Positions 15,746-24,900 of a stretch of DNA of 64,000 bases are shown here, in pieces. The notes under the pieces were generated by a model that was not told where the DNA came from, did no database searches, and saw only the letters and a list, made by a program, of their open reading frames with translations. This DNA is from CAYMKL01 sp964390805 (GTDB lineage: Bacteria > Chloroflexota > Anaerolineae > VGOG01), in the NCBI GenBank assembly GCA_964390805.1, contig CAYMKL010000011.1, positions 1 through 64,000 of the forward strand, given 5' to 3'. A program made the position numbers and the translations under genes. The stretch's first letter is position 1, and the number at the start of each line of letters is the position of its first letter.

Positions 15746-17137
15746 ATGCAAAGCAGATTCACAAAGATGGCCTACGGCGTGGGCAATCTGGGGCAGGCGC
15801 TCTTTTTCAACACGGTGCAGACGTTCCTGATCTTCTTCTACACCGACGTGGTGCGCCTCGACCCAAAACTGGTGGGCCTGGCCTTCGCCATCTCCTACGG
15901 GGTGTGGAATGCCATCAACGACCCCCTCATCGGCGTGCTCTCGGACCGCACCCGCACCCGCTGGGGGCGGCGCATCCCCTACATCGCACTGGGTGCCCCG
16001 CTCACCTTCCTGCTGTTCGTCCTGATCTGGTCCCCGCCTCTGGGGGGCAATCCCCTGACCAATCCTTCCCACACGGGCATCTTCCTCTACTTCGCCGTCG
16101 TCATCGCCCTCTTCGATCTGGCGTACACCGCCGTCAGCGTCGCGTACACTGCCGTCTTCCCTGAGGCTTTCGAAGATCTCAAGGAAAGGACGGAGGTTTC
16201 CATCTACCGGCAAGTGGCAGCGATGATCGGCACGGCCCTCGGCGTCGCCATCATGCCCGTCATCGTCGGCGCCCTCTCCGGGCGGTTCGGCGATTTGAGC
16301 GGGTGGAGGGGAGCGGGCGTGATTCTGGGGATCATCGGCGCTGGGGCCTTCGGGTTCTCCCTGCTGGGGAGCCGAGAGCGGAAGGAAGCCAGCGAGGAGG
16401 AGGCGATGCCACTCATGGCCGCCTTCAAAGAAACCCTCATCAACCGCTCGTTCCTGGCTTTTATGGTCGCCAACCTGATGATCTGCTACATCTGGAGCTG
16501 GCTCTCGGCTATGGTGCCCTTCTTCACCAAATACGTCCTCGGCGCTGGGGAGGAGCAGATGAGCCTGATATTCATGGGCATGTTCATCTCGGCTATCCTC
16601 TTCTACCCCCTGTGGCGGTGGATAGCCTTGCGCCTGGGCTCGAAGCGGACGCTGGCCCTGGCCGTGACGCTGTTCGTGACCTTCATGCTGCTCGTCCTGG
16701 TCGTTGGCAATCTGGGGCAAGCCTTCGTCATGATGCTCTTCGTCGGCGCGGCCAACTCCGGCATCACACTGGTGCGAGACATCGTGCTCAGCGACGTGAT
16801 AGACGAGGACGAACTGCGCACTGGCCGGCGGCGGGAGGGGAGCTACTTTGGCGTGAACGCCTTCATCGAGCGGCTGGTCATGGTGCTGATTGGCGTCTCC
16901 AGCAGCCTGGTGCTGGGCCTGAGCGGCTACAATGCCGAGTTGACGGCCCAGCCGCTGTCCGTTGCGTGGGGGATCCGACTGGGGATGGGCCTGCTGCCGG
17001 TCGTGGCCCTGGCCATCTTCCTGGCCGCGCTGAGGTTCTACCCGCTGGGGAAGGAGCAAGTCCTGGCGCTCCGGGAGACGCTGGAGGCGCTGCACCGCGA
17101 GAAGACAGAGCGGCTGGAATTGACTGGCGAAACATAG
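15746..17137 (+). CDS. GPH-family sugar:cation symporter (MFS)
   Basis: 463 residues with ~12 hydrophobic helices; ATG 15746 follows AGGAGGT. AYGVGNLGQALFFNTVQTFLIFFYTDVV and DPLIGVLSDRTRTRWGRRIPYI are hallmarks of the glycoside-pentoside-hexuronide family. DVIDEDELRTGRRREGSYFGV is the conserved cytoplasmic loop before helix 9-10. It imports oligosaccharides or glycosides with Na+ or H+. The GH38 alpha-mannosidase starts 14 bases downstream, so mannose-bearing glycosides are the probable substrate. Confidence 0.9.
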   Translation: MQSRFTKMAYGVGNLGQALFFNTVQTFLIFFYTDVVRLDPKLVGLAFAISYGVWNAINDPLIGVLSDRTRTRWGRRIPYIALGAPLTFLLFVLIWSPPLGGNPLTNPSHTGIFLYFAVVIALFDLAYTAVSVAYTAVFPEAFEDLKERTEVSIYRQVAAMIGTALGVAIMPVIVGALSGRFGDLSGWRGAGVILGIIGAGAFGFSLLGSRERKEASEEEAMPLMAAFKETLINRSFLAFMVANLMICYIWSWLSAMVPFFTKYVLGAGEEQMSLIFMGMFISAILFYPLWRWIALRLGSKRTLALAVTLFVTFMLLVLVVGNLGQAFVMMLFVGAANSGITLVRDIVLSDVIDEDELRTGRRREGSYFGVNAFIERLVMVLIGVSSSLVLGLSGYNAELTAQPLSVAWGIRLGMGLLPVVALAIFLAALRFYPLGKEQVLALRETLEALHREKTERLELTGET

Positions 17138-17151
17138 GCAAGAGTTCAACC

Positions 17152-20112
17152 ATGAGCCTCACTGCGCTACTCGTCGTCTCCCACACCCACTGGGACCGGG
17201 AATGGTATCTGAGCTTCCAGCAGTTCCGCGCCAAGCTGGTGGAGATGATGGACGCTCTGCTGGCCCTGCTGGAAAGGGAGCCGCGTTTCACCTCCTTCAC
17301 CCTGGACGGTCAGACGATTCTCCTGGAGGACTACCTGGAGGTCAGGCCGGAGAGACGGGCGGAGATCCGGGAGTGGGTGCGCCAGGGAAGGCTGCTCGTC
17401 GGCCCCTGGTATACCTCGCCCGATGAGTTCCTCGTCTCCGCCGAGGCGTTGATCCGCAATCTGATGCTTGGCCGCCGCATCGCCGCCGAGTTAGGTGGGC
17501 CGATGAAGAAGGTGGGCTACCTGCCCGACTCCTTCGGTCAGATGCCCCAGATGCCCCAGATTCTGCGCGGCTTCGGCATCGGGGCTGCCATCTTCTGGCG
17601 AGGTGTGGGGGACGAGCCGGGCCAGACGGAGTTCCGCTGGAAAGCCCCCGACGGCAGCACAGTGCTGGCCGTGCACCTGCCCGAGGGCTACGGCAACGCC
17701 GGCGATCTGCCCACCGAACGGGAAGCCCTGGTCGAGCGTCTGGCCGGAGTGCGGGAGCAACTGGCCGCTGGTGCGACGACGGATCACCTCCTGCTGATGA
17801 ACGGCGGCGACCACAAGTGGCCACAGGAGAACCTGCCGCAAGTGTTGGCCCTGGCTAACGAGGCTCTGGAAGACACAACGCTGATCCAGGGTACCCTGCT
17901 GGACTACATCGCGGCCGTTGAGGAAGCCGATCCGCCACTGCCGACAATGGAGGGGGAACTGCGCTGCGCCAAGTACGCCTACCTCCTGCCCGGCACCCTC
18001 TCCTCTCGTATGCCGCTCAAGCAGCGCAACGCGGCCGTCCAAACTCTGTTGGAGAAATGGGCCGAGCCTTTCTCCGCGTTTGCTGAGCTGGGAAACTGGG
18101 AAACTGGGAAACTGGTAGATTGGGAGCCATCTGCCAGGCCTCTCATCTGGCAAGCTTGGAAGTACCTTCTTCAAAACCAGGCCCACGACTCCATCTGCGG
18201 CTGCAACGTTGACGCCGTGCAGAGGGACATGGAGGTGCGCTTCGCCTGGGCCGAGGAAATCGGGGAGGAGGTCATCAGGCGAAGCCTGCAGGCGATTGCG
18301 GGGCGGATTGACACGGCGGCACCTACAGAGATTCCTCTGACCCTCATCGTCGTCTTCAACCCCCTGAACGTGCCCCGCAGCGACGTAGTGACCATCTCCT
18401 TCCAGCCGCTCACCAGCTTGAAGGACGGGACATTCGTCGTCGCCGACAGTGAAGGGCACACCGTCCCCCACGAGATACTGAGCGGAGAGCCGCTGGAAGT
18501 CTTCTCGACCGATGCTTCGCGGGAGGAGTTCGCCGAGTTCATGCAGATGATCGAGGGCGGGGAAGTATTCGACCTGCGCATCACCTCGCTCGATCTCACC
18601 CCGCTGGAGGCGGGTGCGCTGGGGGTGTCCGCCACGCTGGTCAAGAAGGAAACGGCGCCCGAGGTTGACTTTGGGGCCATTAAGCGGCGCATCCAGGCCG
18701 TTCTCGACGACGAGACCTGGCAACGCTTCTGCGTCCAAGCGTACTTCGCCCCCCAGGTACAACTCTCCTTCCTCGCCGAAAATGTCCCAGGGTGCGGCTA
18801 CAAGACGTATGCCATACTCAATCTCCATCGTCCAACATCCAGCATCAGTGGATCCAAAATTGCTCTGAGGGGATTGCGTGCAACCGCGGTTGCCTCCCGC
18901 CTTTGGCCTGGATCTGGCGATCCAGGCCGAGCGAAATTGGATCTACTGAGCATCGAAAACGAATTCTACGTCGTGGAGGCCGACCCGACCGACGGCACGC
19001 TGACCATCACCGACAAAGAAACGAGCCTCACCTACCGGGGCTGCAATCGCTTCGTGGACGAGGGAGAAGCGGGCGACCTCTACTGGCACGAATCCCCCGC
19101 CCGCGATGAGATGGTGCATGGTCCGGTAGAACCGCCCCAGATAACTGTCACGGAAGGGCCCCTGGGCACCGCCCTGCGTGTGGAGATGGTATACTCCCTC
19201 CCCACCGGGCTCACCGATGATCGGGGGGCAAGGAGCGAACAGCGGGTCAGTTGCCCCATCGTCAGCGAGATATGTCTGCGGCCAGGGATGCGGCGCATTG
19301 ACATCCGCACCGAGGTGGAGAACCAGGCCGTCAACCACCGCCTGCGGGTGCACTTCCCCACCCTCATCGAAACCGAGCGCTCCTGTGCCGAGGGAGCCTT
19401 TGGGGTGGTGGAGCGACCAGTGGAGATTCCGTCGGGCGAGGGATGGGTGGAGCAGCCGGTGGGCACGCATCCTCAGGGTTCCTTCGTCGTGGCCAGCGAT
19501 GGGACGAAGGGGCTGATGGTCATCAACCGGGGGCTGCCTGAGTATGAGTTCCTTCCTTCGACATCGCTCAGGACAGGCCCCGGCGAGGTGGGCGTCACCG
19601 TGGCCCTGACGCTGCTGCGTTGCGTGGAGCGGCTCTCCCGTGGCGCGGAGGTCCTCACCCCGCTGGCTCAGTGCCCAGGGCGGCAGACCTTCGAGTATGC
19701 GCTACTGCCTCACGTCGGCGACTGGCGGGAGGCGGCACTCTACCACGAGGCCCACGCCTTCAATGCTCCCTTGAGGGCCCTGGTGACCGACCTTCACGAG
19801 GGAGTGCTGCCTGCGGAGCTGAGCTTCGCTTCTGTGGAGTCAGTTGGCCTGGTGGTGAGCGCGGTTAAGGTAGCAGAAGCCGGCGATGGCCTCATCCTGC
19901 GGCTTTATAATCCCACCCCGCGGGAGGTGGAAGGCAGAGTACGCCTCTGGCGGCCCTTCGTTCAGGCGTACCTGGTGAGGCTGGACGAGGAGGAAATCGA
20001 GCCTCTGGCACGGCAACCTGATGGTGGGGTAACGATTCAGGTGAGTCAGAATGAGGCCACAACCATTAAGTTCTCTCTGAAGGAGGAGCGATCATGTTAC
20101 AACACAAAGTGA
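17152..20112 (+). CDS. GH38 alpha-mannosidase (first of three)
   Basis: 986 residues. VSHTHWDREWY (His11, His13, Asp15) supplies zinc ligands and VGYLPDSFGQM the nucleophile Asp126; QNQAHDSICGCN matches the later zinc/active-site helix. Family members release terminal alpha-mannose, often 2-O- or 6-phospho-substituted. No signal peptide, so it is cytoplasmic and acts on imported sugars from the adjacent symporter. Compared with its paralogue at 59117, it has a 31-codon palindromic insert (18851-18943), a GNWETGKLVDW insert from a short G/A repeat near 18090, and PSTSLRTG at 19555. All keep the frame, so the enzyme may still work. The next gene overlaps it by 19 bases. Confidence 0.92.
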   Translation: MSLTALLVVSHTHWDREWYLSFQQFRAKLVEMMDALLALLEREPRFTSFTLDGQTILLEDYLEVRPERRAEIREWVRQGRLLVGPWYTSPDEFLVSAEALIRNLMLGRRIAAELGGPMKKVGYLPDSFGQMPQMPQILRGFGIGAAIFWRGVGDEPGQTEFRWKAPDGSTVLAVHLPEGYGNAGDLPTEREALVERLAGVREQLAAGATTDHLLLMNGGDHKWPQENLPQVLALANEALEDTTLIQGTLLDYIAAVEEADPPLPTMEGELRCAKYAYLLPGTLSSRMPLKQRNAAVQTLLEKWAEPFSAFAELGNWETGKLVDWEPSARPLIWQAWKYLLQNQAHDSICGCNVDAVQRDMEVRFAWAEEIGEEVIRRSLQAIAGRIDTAAPTEIPLTLIVVFNPLNVPRSDVVTISFQPLTSLKDGTFVVADSEGHTVPHEILSGEPLEVFSTDASREEFAEFMQMIEGGEVFDLRITSLDLTPLEAGALGVSATLVKKETAPEVDFGAIKRRIQAVLDDETWQRFCVQAYFAPQVQLSFLAENVPGCGYKTYAILNLHRPTSSISGSKIALRGLRATAVASRLWPGSGDPGRAKLDLLSIENEFYVVEADPTDGTLTITDKETSLTYRGCNRFVDEGEAGDLYWHESPARDEMVHGPVEPPQITVTEGPLGTALRVEMVYSLPTGLTDDRGARSEQRVSCPIVSEICLRPGMRRIDIRTEVENQAVNHRLRVHFPTLIETERSCAEGAFGVVERPVEIPSGEGWVEQPVGTHPQGSFVVASDGTKGLMVINRGLPEYEFLPSTSLRTGPGEVGVTVALTLLRCVERLSRGAEVLTPLAQCPGRQTFEYALLPHVGDWREAALYHEAHAFNAPLRALVTDLHEGVLPAELSFASVESVGLVVSAVKVAEAGDGLILRLYNPTPREVEGRVRLWRPFVQAYLVRLDEEEIEPLARQPDGGVTIQVSQNEATTIKFSLKEERSCYNTK
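18851..18943. repeat. 93-bp nested palindromic insertion within the GH38 gene
   Basis: The ends are GATCCAA / TTGGATC. Inside are the perfect palindrome GCAACCGCGGTTGC (18880-18893) and the hairpin GGCCTGGAT...ATCCAGGCC (18905-18928). The paralogue at ~60,780-60,840 goes from its TYFLRAAPRRP strand to LSIENEFY with no such segment. 93 bases is 31 codons, so the element is a frame-preserving miniature insertion. Confidence 0.7.
19555..19577 (+). repeat. CCTTCGAC-type dispersed repeat, in frame in GH38
   Basis: CCTTCGACATCGCTCAGGAC followed by AGG codes PSTSLRTG inside the GH38 C-terminal region. The same ~23-base unit recurs at 26334, 48172-48267, 53948, 56457, 57898, 61788 and 62067. Confidence 0.75.
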
Positions 20113-20870
20113 TCCTGGAGAAGCACCTCATCGAGCCGGGGGGCATTCCGGCATTGGCCCTCTACAAAGATGATGGAAAACCGAAACCCCTGATAATCAC
20201 CGTCCACGGTTATACTGGCAACAAGAGCGGAGAGATCTATTACTGCCTGCTTTTAGCCGAAGAGGGGTTCTTACCTGTATCTATTGACGCCAGGCTGCAC
20301 GGTGAGCGCGCCGTTCCTGATTTCGAGGAAAGGATAGCCGCCAACTTCCCCAAAGAGATGCTCGGAGTGATGATTGGAACCGCTGAAGACATCTCTCCGG
20401 TGATTGACTACTTCGTACAACGGGCGGACGTTCTGTCTGATAAGATCGGGGTGATGGGGGTCTCAATGGGTGCTTCCGTCGCCTACCTGGCTACCACGCT
20501 GGACGAGCGGATTAAGGCTTCTGTACCGATCATCGGCACTCCAAGCTGGGATTTATCGCTGGCGCCCAAAGATGCAGACCAGTTTGGTGCTTGGCCTGAG
20601 CCCGATGACGAGCTGATAACCCTGATCGCGAATTACGATCCCCGTAATAGAGCAGAGCAGTTCTTTCCAAAAGCATTGCTCATGCTCAACGGGATGCAGG
20701 ATGAAACGGTGCTTATAGATGGGCCGAGACAACTCTACGAGAAACTGCAACCGTTGTATCAGAGACAATCGGAACGGCTATCGTTCATTGCCTATGAAGG
20801 AGTTGGGCACGAATTCACAGAAGAGATGCGTCACGAGGCAGTGAACTGGTTCAAGAGGTTCTTGACTTGA
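20094..20870 (+). CDS. Alpha/beta hydrolase (dienelactone hydrolase / esterase type)
   Basis: 258 residues. GVSMGAS (nucleophile Ser124), an acid near QDETV and the general-base His in GVGHEF form the catalytic triad; VHGYTGNKSG supplies the oxyanion loop. No signal peptide. It begins 19 bases inside the GH38 gene, so translation is coupled, and GAGGAG lies just upstream. A role as a deacylase removing ester groups (acetyl or feruloyl) from imported glycosides is plausible from the neighbour; the sequence alone says only serine hydrolase. Confidence 0.85.
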   Translation: MLQHKVILEKHLIEPGGIPALALYKDDGKPKPLIITVHGYTGNKSGEIYYCLLLAEEGFLPVSIDARLHGERAVPDFEERIAANFPKEMLGVMIGTAEDISPVIDYFVQRADVLSDKIGVMGVSMGASVAYLATTLDERIKASVPIIGTPSWDLSLAPKDADQFGAWPEPDDELITLIANYDPRNRAEQFFPKALLMLNGMQDETVLIDGPRQLYEKLQPLYQRQSERLSFIAYEGVGHEFTEEMRHEAVNWFKRFLT

Positions 20871-20889
20871 TGCCGAACGAGGGGGAAAA

Positions 20890-21639
20890 ATGAGTAAGTT
20901 AGACCTGAACCCGTTTTTCTTCGAGGGTGGCCCGACGGGCTGTCTTCTCATCCACGGCTTCAGCGGCAGCCCGCCGGAGATGCGCCTCATGGGAGAGTTC
21001 CTGGCCGGGAAGGGGCTCACGGTGCTGGGGGTGCGGCTGGCTGGTCATGGGACATCCCCTGAGGACATGGCCACCACCACCTGGCGCGACTGGGTGGCTT
21101 CCGCCGAGGAGGGCTTGCGAGAGTTGCAACGGCGCTGCGAGCAGGTTTTTGTCGCCGGCCTCTCTATGGGCGGGCTGATCACTCTCCATCTGGCGGCCCG
21201 TCATCCCTTGCCTGGAATCATCGTAATGGCCGCGCCGGCCTACATCGCCGACTGGCGCTTTCGCTTCCTGCCCCTGGCCCAGTATTTCATCCGCTGGGTC
21301 ACCCCTGATATCGAGTCAGACCTGACCGACCCCGAGGCCGAAGAGCGCGTTTTTTCCTACAAAAGGCTCCCCATCCGCTGCGTGGTCAGCCTGAGGGAGC
21401 TTCTACGACTGGTCAGGCAGGACCTGCCCCAGGTCAAGGCGCCAGCCCTGATCATGCAGGGTGAAGAGGATCACCACGTCCCGGCGGACAGCGCTCCGAT
21501 CATTTTCGAGGAGCTTGGAACTGCTGAGAAAGAGATTGTCTGGTGGCCGAATTCGGGCCACTGCATCACCGTGGACAGTGAGCGCGAGGCGGTCTGGGCC
21601 AGGGCCTTCGAGTTTATCGCCAAACACACCCGGAGCTGA
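20890..21639 (+). CDS. Carboxylesterase (Est30-like alpha/beta hydrolase)
   Basis: 249 residues. CLLIHGFSGSPPEMR is the N-terminal oxyanion region of Geobacillus Est30-type carboxylesterases; GLSMGG holds Ser92, GEEDHHVPADSA the acid, NSGHCITVD the His. Cytoplasmic. It follows the previous hydrolase by 19 bases with AGGGGG before the ATG, and a strong terminator lies 24 bases after the stop, so symporter-GH38-hydrolase-esterase forms one transcription unit. Confidence 0.88.
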   Translation: MSKLDLNPFFFEGGPTGCLLIHGFSGSPPEMRLMGEFLAGKGLTVLGVRLAGHGTSPEDMATTTWRDWVASAEEGLRELQRRCEQVFVAGLSMGGLITLHLAARHPLPGIIVMAAPAYIADWRFRFLPLAQYFIRWVTPDIESDLTDPEAEERVFSYKRLPIRCVVSLRELLRLVRQDLPQVKAPALIMQGEEDHHVPADSAPIIFEELGTAEKEIVWWPNSGHCITVDSEREAVWARAFEFIAKHTRS

Positions 21640-21662
21640 GATTGCCTGACGGAGGAGAGCGC

Positions 21663-21700
21663 AAGCCCTCTGGTCGCTCTCAAGGCCAGAGGGCTTTTTT
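21663..21700 (+). terminator. Rho-independent terminator of the symporter-GH38-esterase operon
   Basis: Perfect 11-bp stem AAGCCCTCTGG / CCAGAGGGCTT, 12-base loop, then a T6 run ending at 21700. Confidence 0.93.
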
Positions 21701-21707
21701 GCAGGGC

Positions 21708-21736
21708 TTGCTCCCTGGGTCTGGGTCGAGTATAAT
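21708..21736 (+). promoter_or_regulatory. Promoter of the small membrane protein and subtilisin
   Basis: TTGCTC (21708-21713), 17-base spacer, perfect TATAAT (21731-21736). It lies directly after the terminator and 33 bases before the ATG at 21770. Confidence 0.75.
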
Positions 21737-21769
21737 AGGTGCACCAGCAAAGGCTACCAGGGGGAGAAC

Positions 21770-21910
21770 ATGAGCACACAACGCATCTATCAACTTCTCA
21801 TGTCGTTTGCCGTTCTTGCTGTTCTCGCCTTTATCAGCGAGAGGTCACACGTCCTGGCGGCGGTCGGTCTTTACCGGGGCATCGAATGGTGGCTGCAAAC
21901 GGCGCGCTAG
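21770..21910 (+). CDS. 46-residue single-span membrane protein
   Basis: ATG 21770 is preceded by GGGGAG and by a TATAAT promoter. The product starts MSTQRIYQLLMSFAVLAV and has one hydrophobic helix (residues ~8-21), then a short charged/aromatic tail (YRGIEWWLQTAR). The stop is 4 bases before the subtilisin ATG. I know no family for it. Position suggests a leader-type gene whose translation feeds the protease gene, or a membrane partner for it. Confidence 0.55.
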   Translation: MSTQRIYQLLMSFAVLAVLAFISERSHVLAAVGLYRGIEWWLQTAR

Positions 21911-21914
21911 AGCA

Positions 21915-24900
21915 ATGAAACGACGGTGGTTTTGTTTGTCAATCCTTGTCCTGATCCTTCTTTCCCTCTCCCAGATCCCGGCCCTATCAGGGACCTGGGA
22001 GAAGGGAAGAGAAGGTCTGGACAGAGCACTACTGAAAATCGAGCCTTCTCTCCTCAAGGAAGTGACCAGGGCCAAAGATGGTGATATCACCTTCCTGGTC
22101 TATCTCGAGGAGGCGGCATCCCTGGCTGCTGCCCAGGCGGAGAGGGACAAGCTGGCCCGCCGCCAAAGCGTGGTCTCCGCTTTGCAGGAGACGGCGGCCA
22201 GAACCCAGCGAGACATCAAAGCCTACCTGGAGAAGCAGAAAGGCATCGGCAAGGTCAAGGACTACACTCCCTACTGGATCTTCAACGGACTGGCCGTCAC
22301 CAGCGATGGGGAGACCCTGCTGGAGCTGGCAGCCCGGCCAGAGGTAGAGAGAATCCGAGCTGACCACAAGCATCAAATCCAAAATCCAGAGGTCAAAGTT
22401 CAAAGTTCAAACCTCCAATTTCCAGCCTCCAATCTCCAATATCCAATGTCCAATACCCAACCAGTAGAGTGGAACATCAGTCGAGTCCGCGCCGACCTGG
22501 TCTGGGAAGCCCTGGGCGTGAACGGCGCGGGGGTTGTGGTGGCCAGCATGGATACTGGCGTTGACTGGCAACACCCGGCCCTGATGACCAGGTACCGAGG
22601 TTACAACCCCAAGGGACTTCCAGATCACCTGGGCAACTGGTACTGTGCCACCGACGAGGGCTACCTCTACCCTGGCGATGGCTACGGCCACGGCACGCAC
22701 ACCATGGGCACTGTCTTGGGCGATGGAGGCATCGGCGTGGCGCCTGGCGCCCAATGGATCGCCGTCAAGGTCTTCACCAATTTGGGATTCTCTCATGATA
22801 GCTGGATCCACGACGGCTTCCAGTGGCTCCTGGCCCCCGCCGACGACCCGGCGCTGTCCCCCGACGTGGTCAACAACTCCTGGGGGGACGACATTGGCTC
22901 CGATGAAACCTTTCTCCCCGATGTCCAGGCCCTGCTGGCAGCGGGGATCTTCCCCGTATTCGCTGCCGGCAACAACGGCCCCGCAAGCGGCACCATCAAC
23001 TCGCCGGCCAGCTTCCCCGAGGCCTTCGCCGTTGGCGCCACTGATGAGGAAGGTGAAATCATCTCTCTCAGCGCGCGCGGCCCCTCTCCCTGGGGCGAGA
23101 CCAAGCCCGATGCCTCAGCCCCCGGAGTGAACATTCGCTCTAGCACCCCCGGCGGCGGCTACGGGCCCTGGACGGGCACCTCGATGGCTGTGCCCCACGT
23201 CACCGGCTTGGCGGCGCTCCTGCTCCAGGCGAAGCCGAATCTGACCATTGCCGAGATGGAGCAGGTCATCACCAGCGCCGCCCTGAACTTGGGCACTCCC
23301 ATTCCCAACAACGACTACGGCTGGGGGAGGATAGATGCCTACCAGGCCGTCGTCTCTGTGGCCGACGCCGGCCTCTTGATGGGGAGGGTGGCCAGGGCCG
23401 TGGATGGCGAGCCTTTGGCCCACCCCATCATCGAAGCCTTTGAGCGCGACAGTGCGGAAGGCGTTGAGATCAGAGGCGATGCTGAGGGCCATTATTCGAG
23501 CTTTCTAGCGCCAGGTACTTACGATGTCACGGCCTCGGCCTTCGCCTATCAGCCGGTTGCAACGTACAGCGTGAACATCAGCGCAGGCACAACTACGGTG
23601 GAGGACTTCTCGCTGACCGCCTTGCCAGCGGGTGTCCTCTTCGGCAGGGTGACGGAGGAGGGTACAGATGCCCCCCTGGAAGCGACCATCGCTGTTCTCG
23701 ACACGCCCGTCACCGTCGCAACGGATCCTGCGACGGGCCTGTACAGCGTCGCCTTGCCTGGGGGCGCATATCAGTTGAAAGTCGCCAGTCCTGGACACAG
23801 AGTGGGGAGAGCCTCCGACGTAACCATCGCGATTGATGAGGGAACCGTCCAGAACTTCGCCCTGCTCCCAGCTCCTACCATTTTGTTGGTTGATAGCGGC
23901 TCCTGGTACTACGAAAGCCAAAGCGGGTACTTCCAGGAGACTCTGGACAGCCTGGACTATCTCTACGATACCTGGACTATCAAGCATCCACAGGAGGATG
24001 TGCCCGAGGCCGCCAACTTGGTTCCGTACGACATCGTCTTATGGTCTTGCCCCAATGACTCGCCAGGATACGTCGGCGCCTGGGACGCCCTGGCTGGCTA
24101 TCTGGAGGCAGGAGGACGCCTTTTCCTCACTGGACAGGATATCGGCTACTGGGACGGGGGTGGCAGCTTGCTCCACTACTCGCCTTACTATACCAAGTAC
24201 CTACAAGTTGTCTACGTCCGGGATGATGCTGGTTCTCGTCAGTTGACGGGTATCGCCGATGACATCCTCGACGGCATTGCCTTAACCCTCAACGGCGGCG
24301 ACAGCGCCGACAATCAGCTCTATCCCGACGTGATTACGTCAGTAGGAAGTGAGCACGCCTCCTCCATCGTCCAATACCACGGCGGCAGCAGCGGCGGCCT
24401 GAAGGTCGGCCTGTGCCTGCCTTATCGGGCCGTCTACCTTTCCTTTGGCTTCGAGGGCATCAGCGACACCGACCACCGCGAACAGGTGATGGAACGGGTC
24501 ATAGACTGGCTCATGGCTCCACCGCCGGCCGTCGGGGTGGAGATGGCTCCTGCCGCTCAAACGAAAGTGAGTACAGAAGGCAGCGTTGTTACCCAGACGG
24601 TGCGGATAAGAAACAGCGGCCAGGTTACGGATACCTACCAGTTGAGCCTTCTGGGCAACGTCTGGCCGATAGAACTCTGGAACGGGGATTTCTCCAGGCC
24701 GCTGACGGAGACCATTCGCATCGCTTCTTGCTATTCGACGACCGTGGGTGTAAGAGTCGAGATCCCTCCCGGAACCGACTGGGATACCTCTGACACAGTC
24801 ACTCTGACGACTCGGTCGGCCAGCGATCCGGCGTTCTTGCAGGAGGCAAACTTCACCACCAAGACTCCCGCTCCCATCCTGCTGGTGGACGACGATCGCT

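Noticed and set aside
15719..17149. 476-codon open frame on the minus strand
   Set aside because: It lies exactly opposite the GPH symporter, has a Gln/His/Glu/Asp-rich composition without domains, and no ribosome site; a shadow of GC-biased codons.
16303..17151. N-terminal extension of the first GH38 by ~283 codons
   Set aside because: The extension lies out of frame over the symporter; the true start is the ATG at 17152 before the HTHWD motif.
21663..21700. Operator for the protease gene
   Set aside because: Stem, loop and T6 run are those of an intrinsic terminator for the upstream operon.
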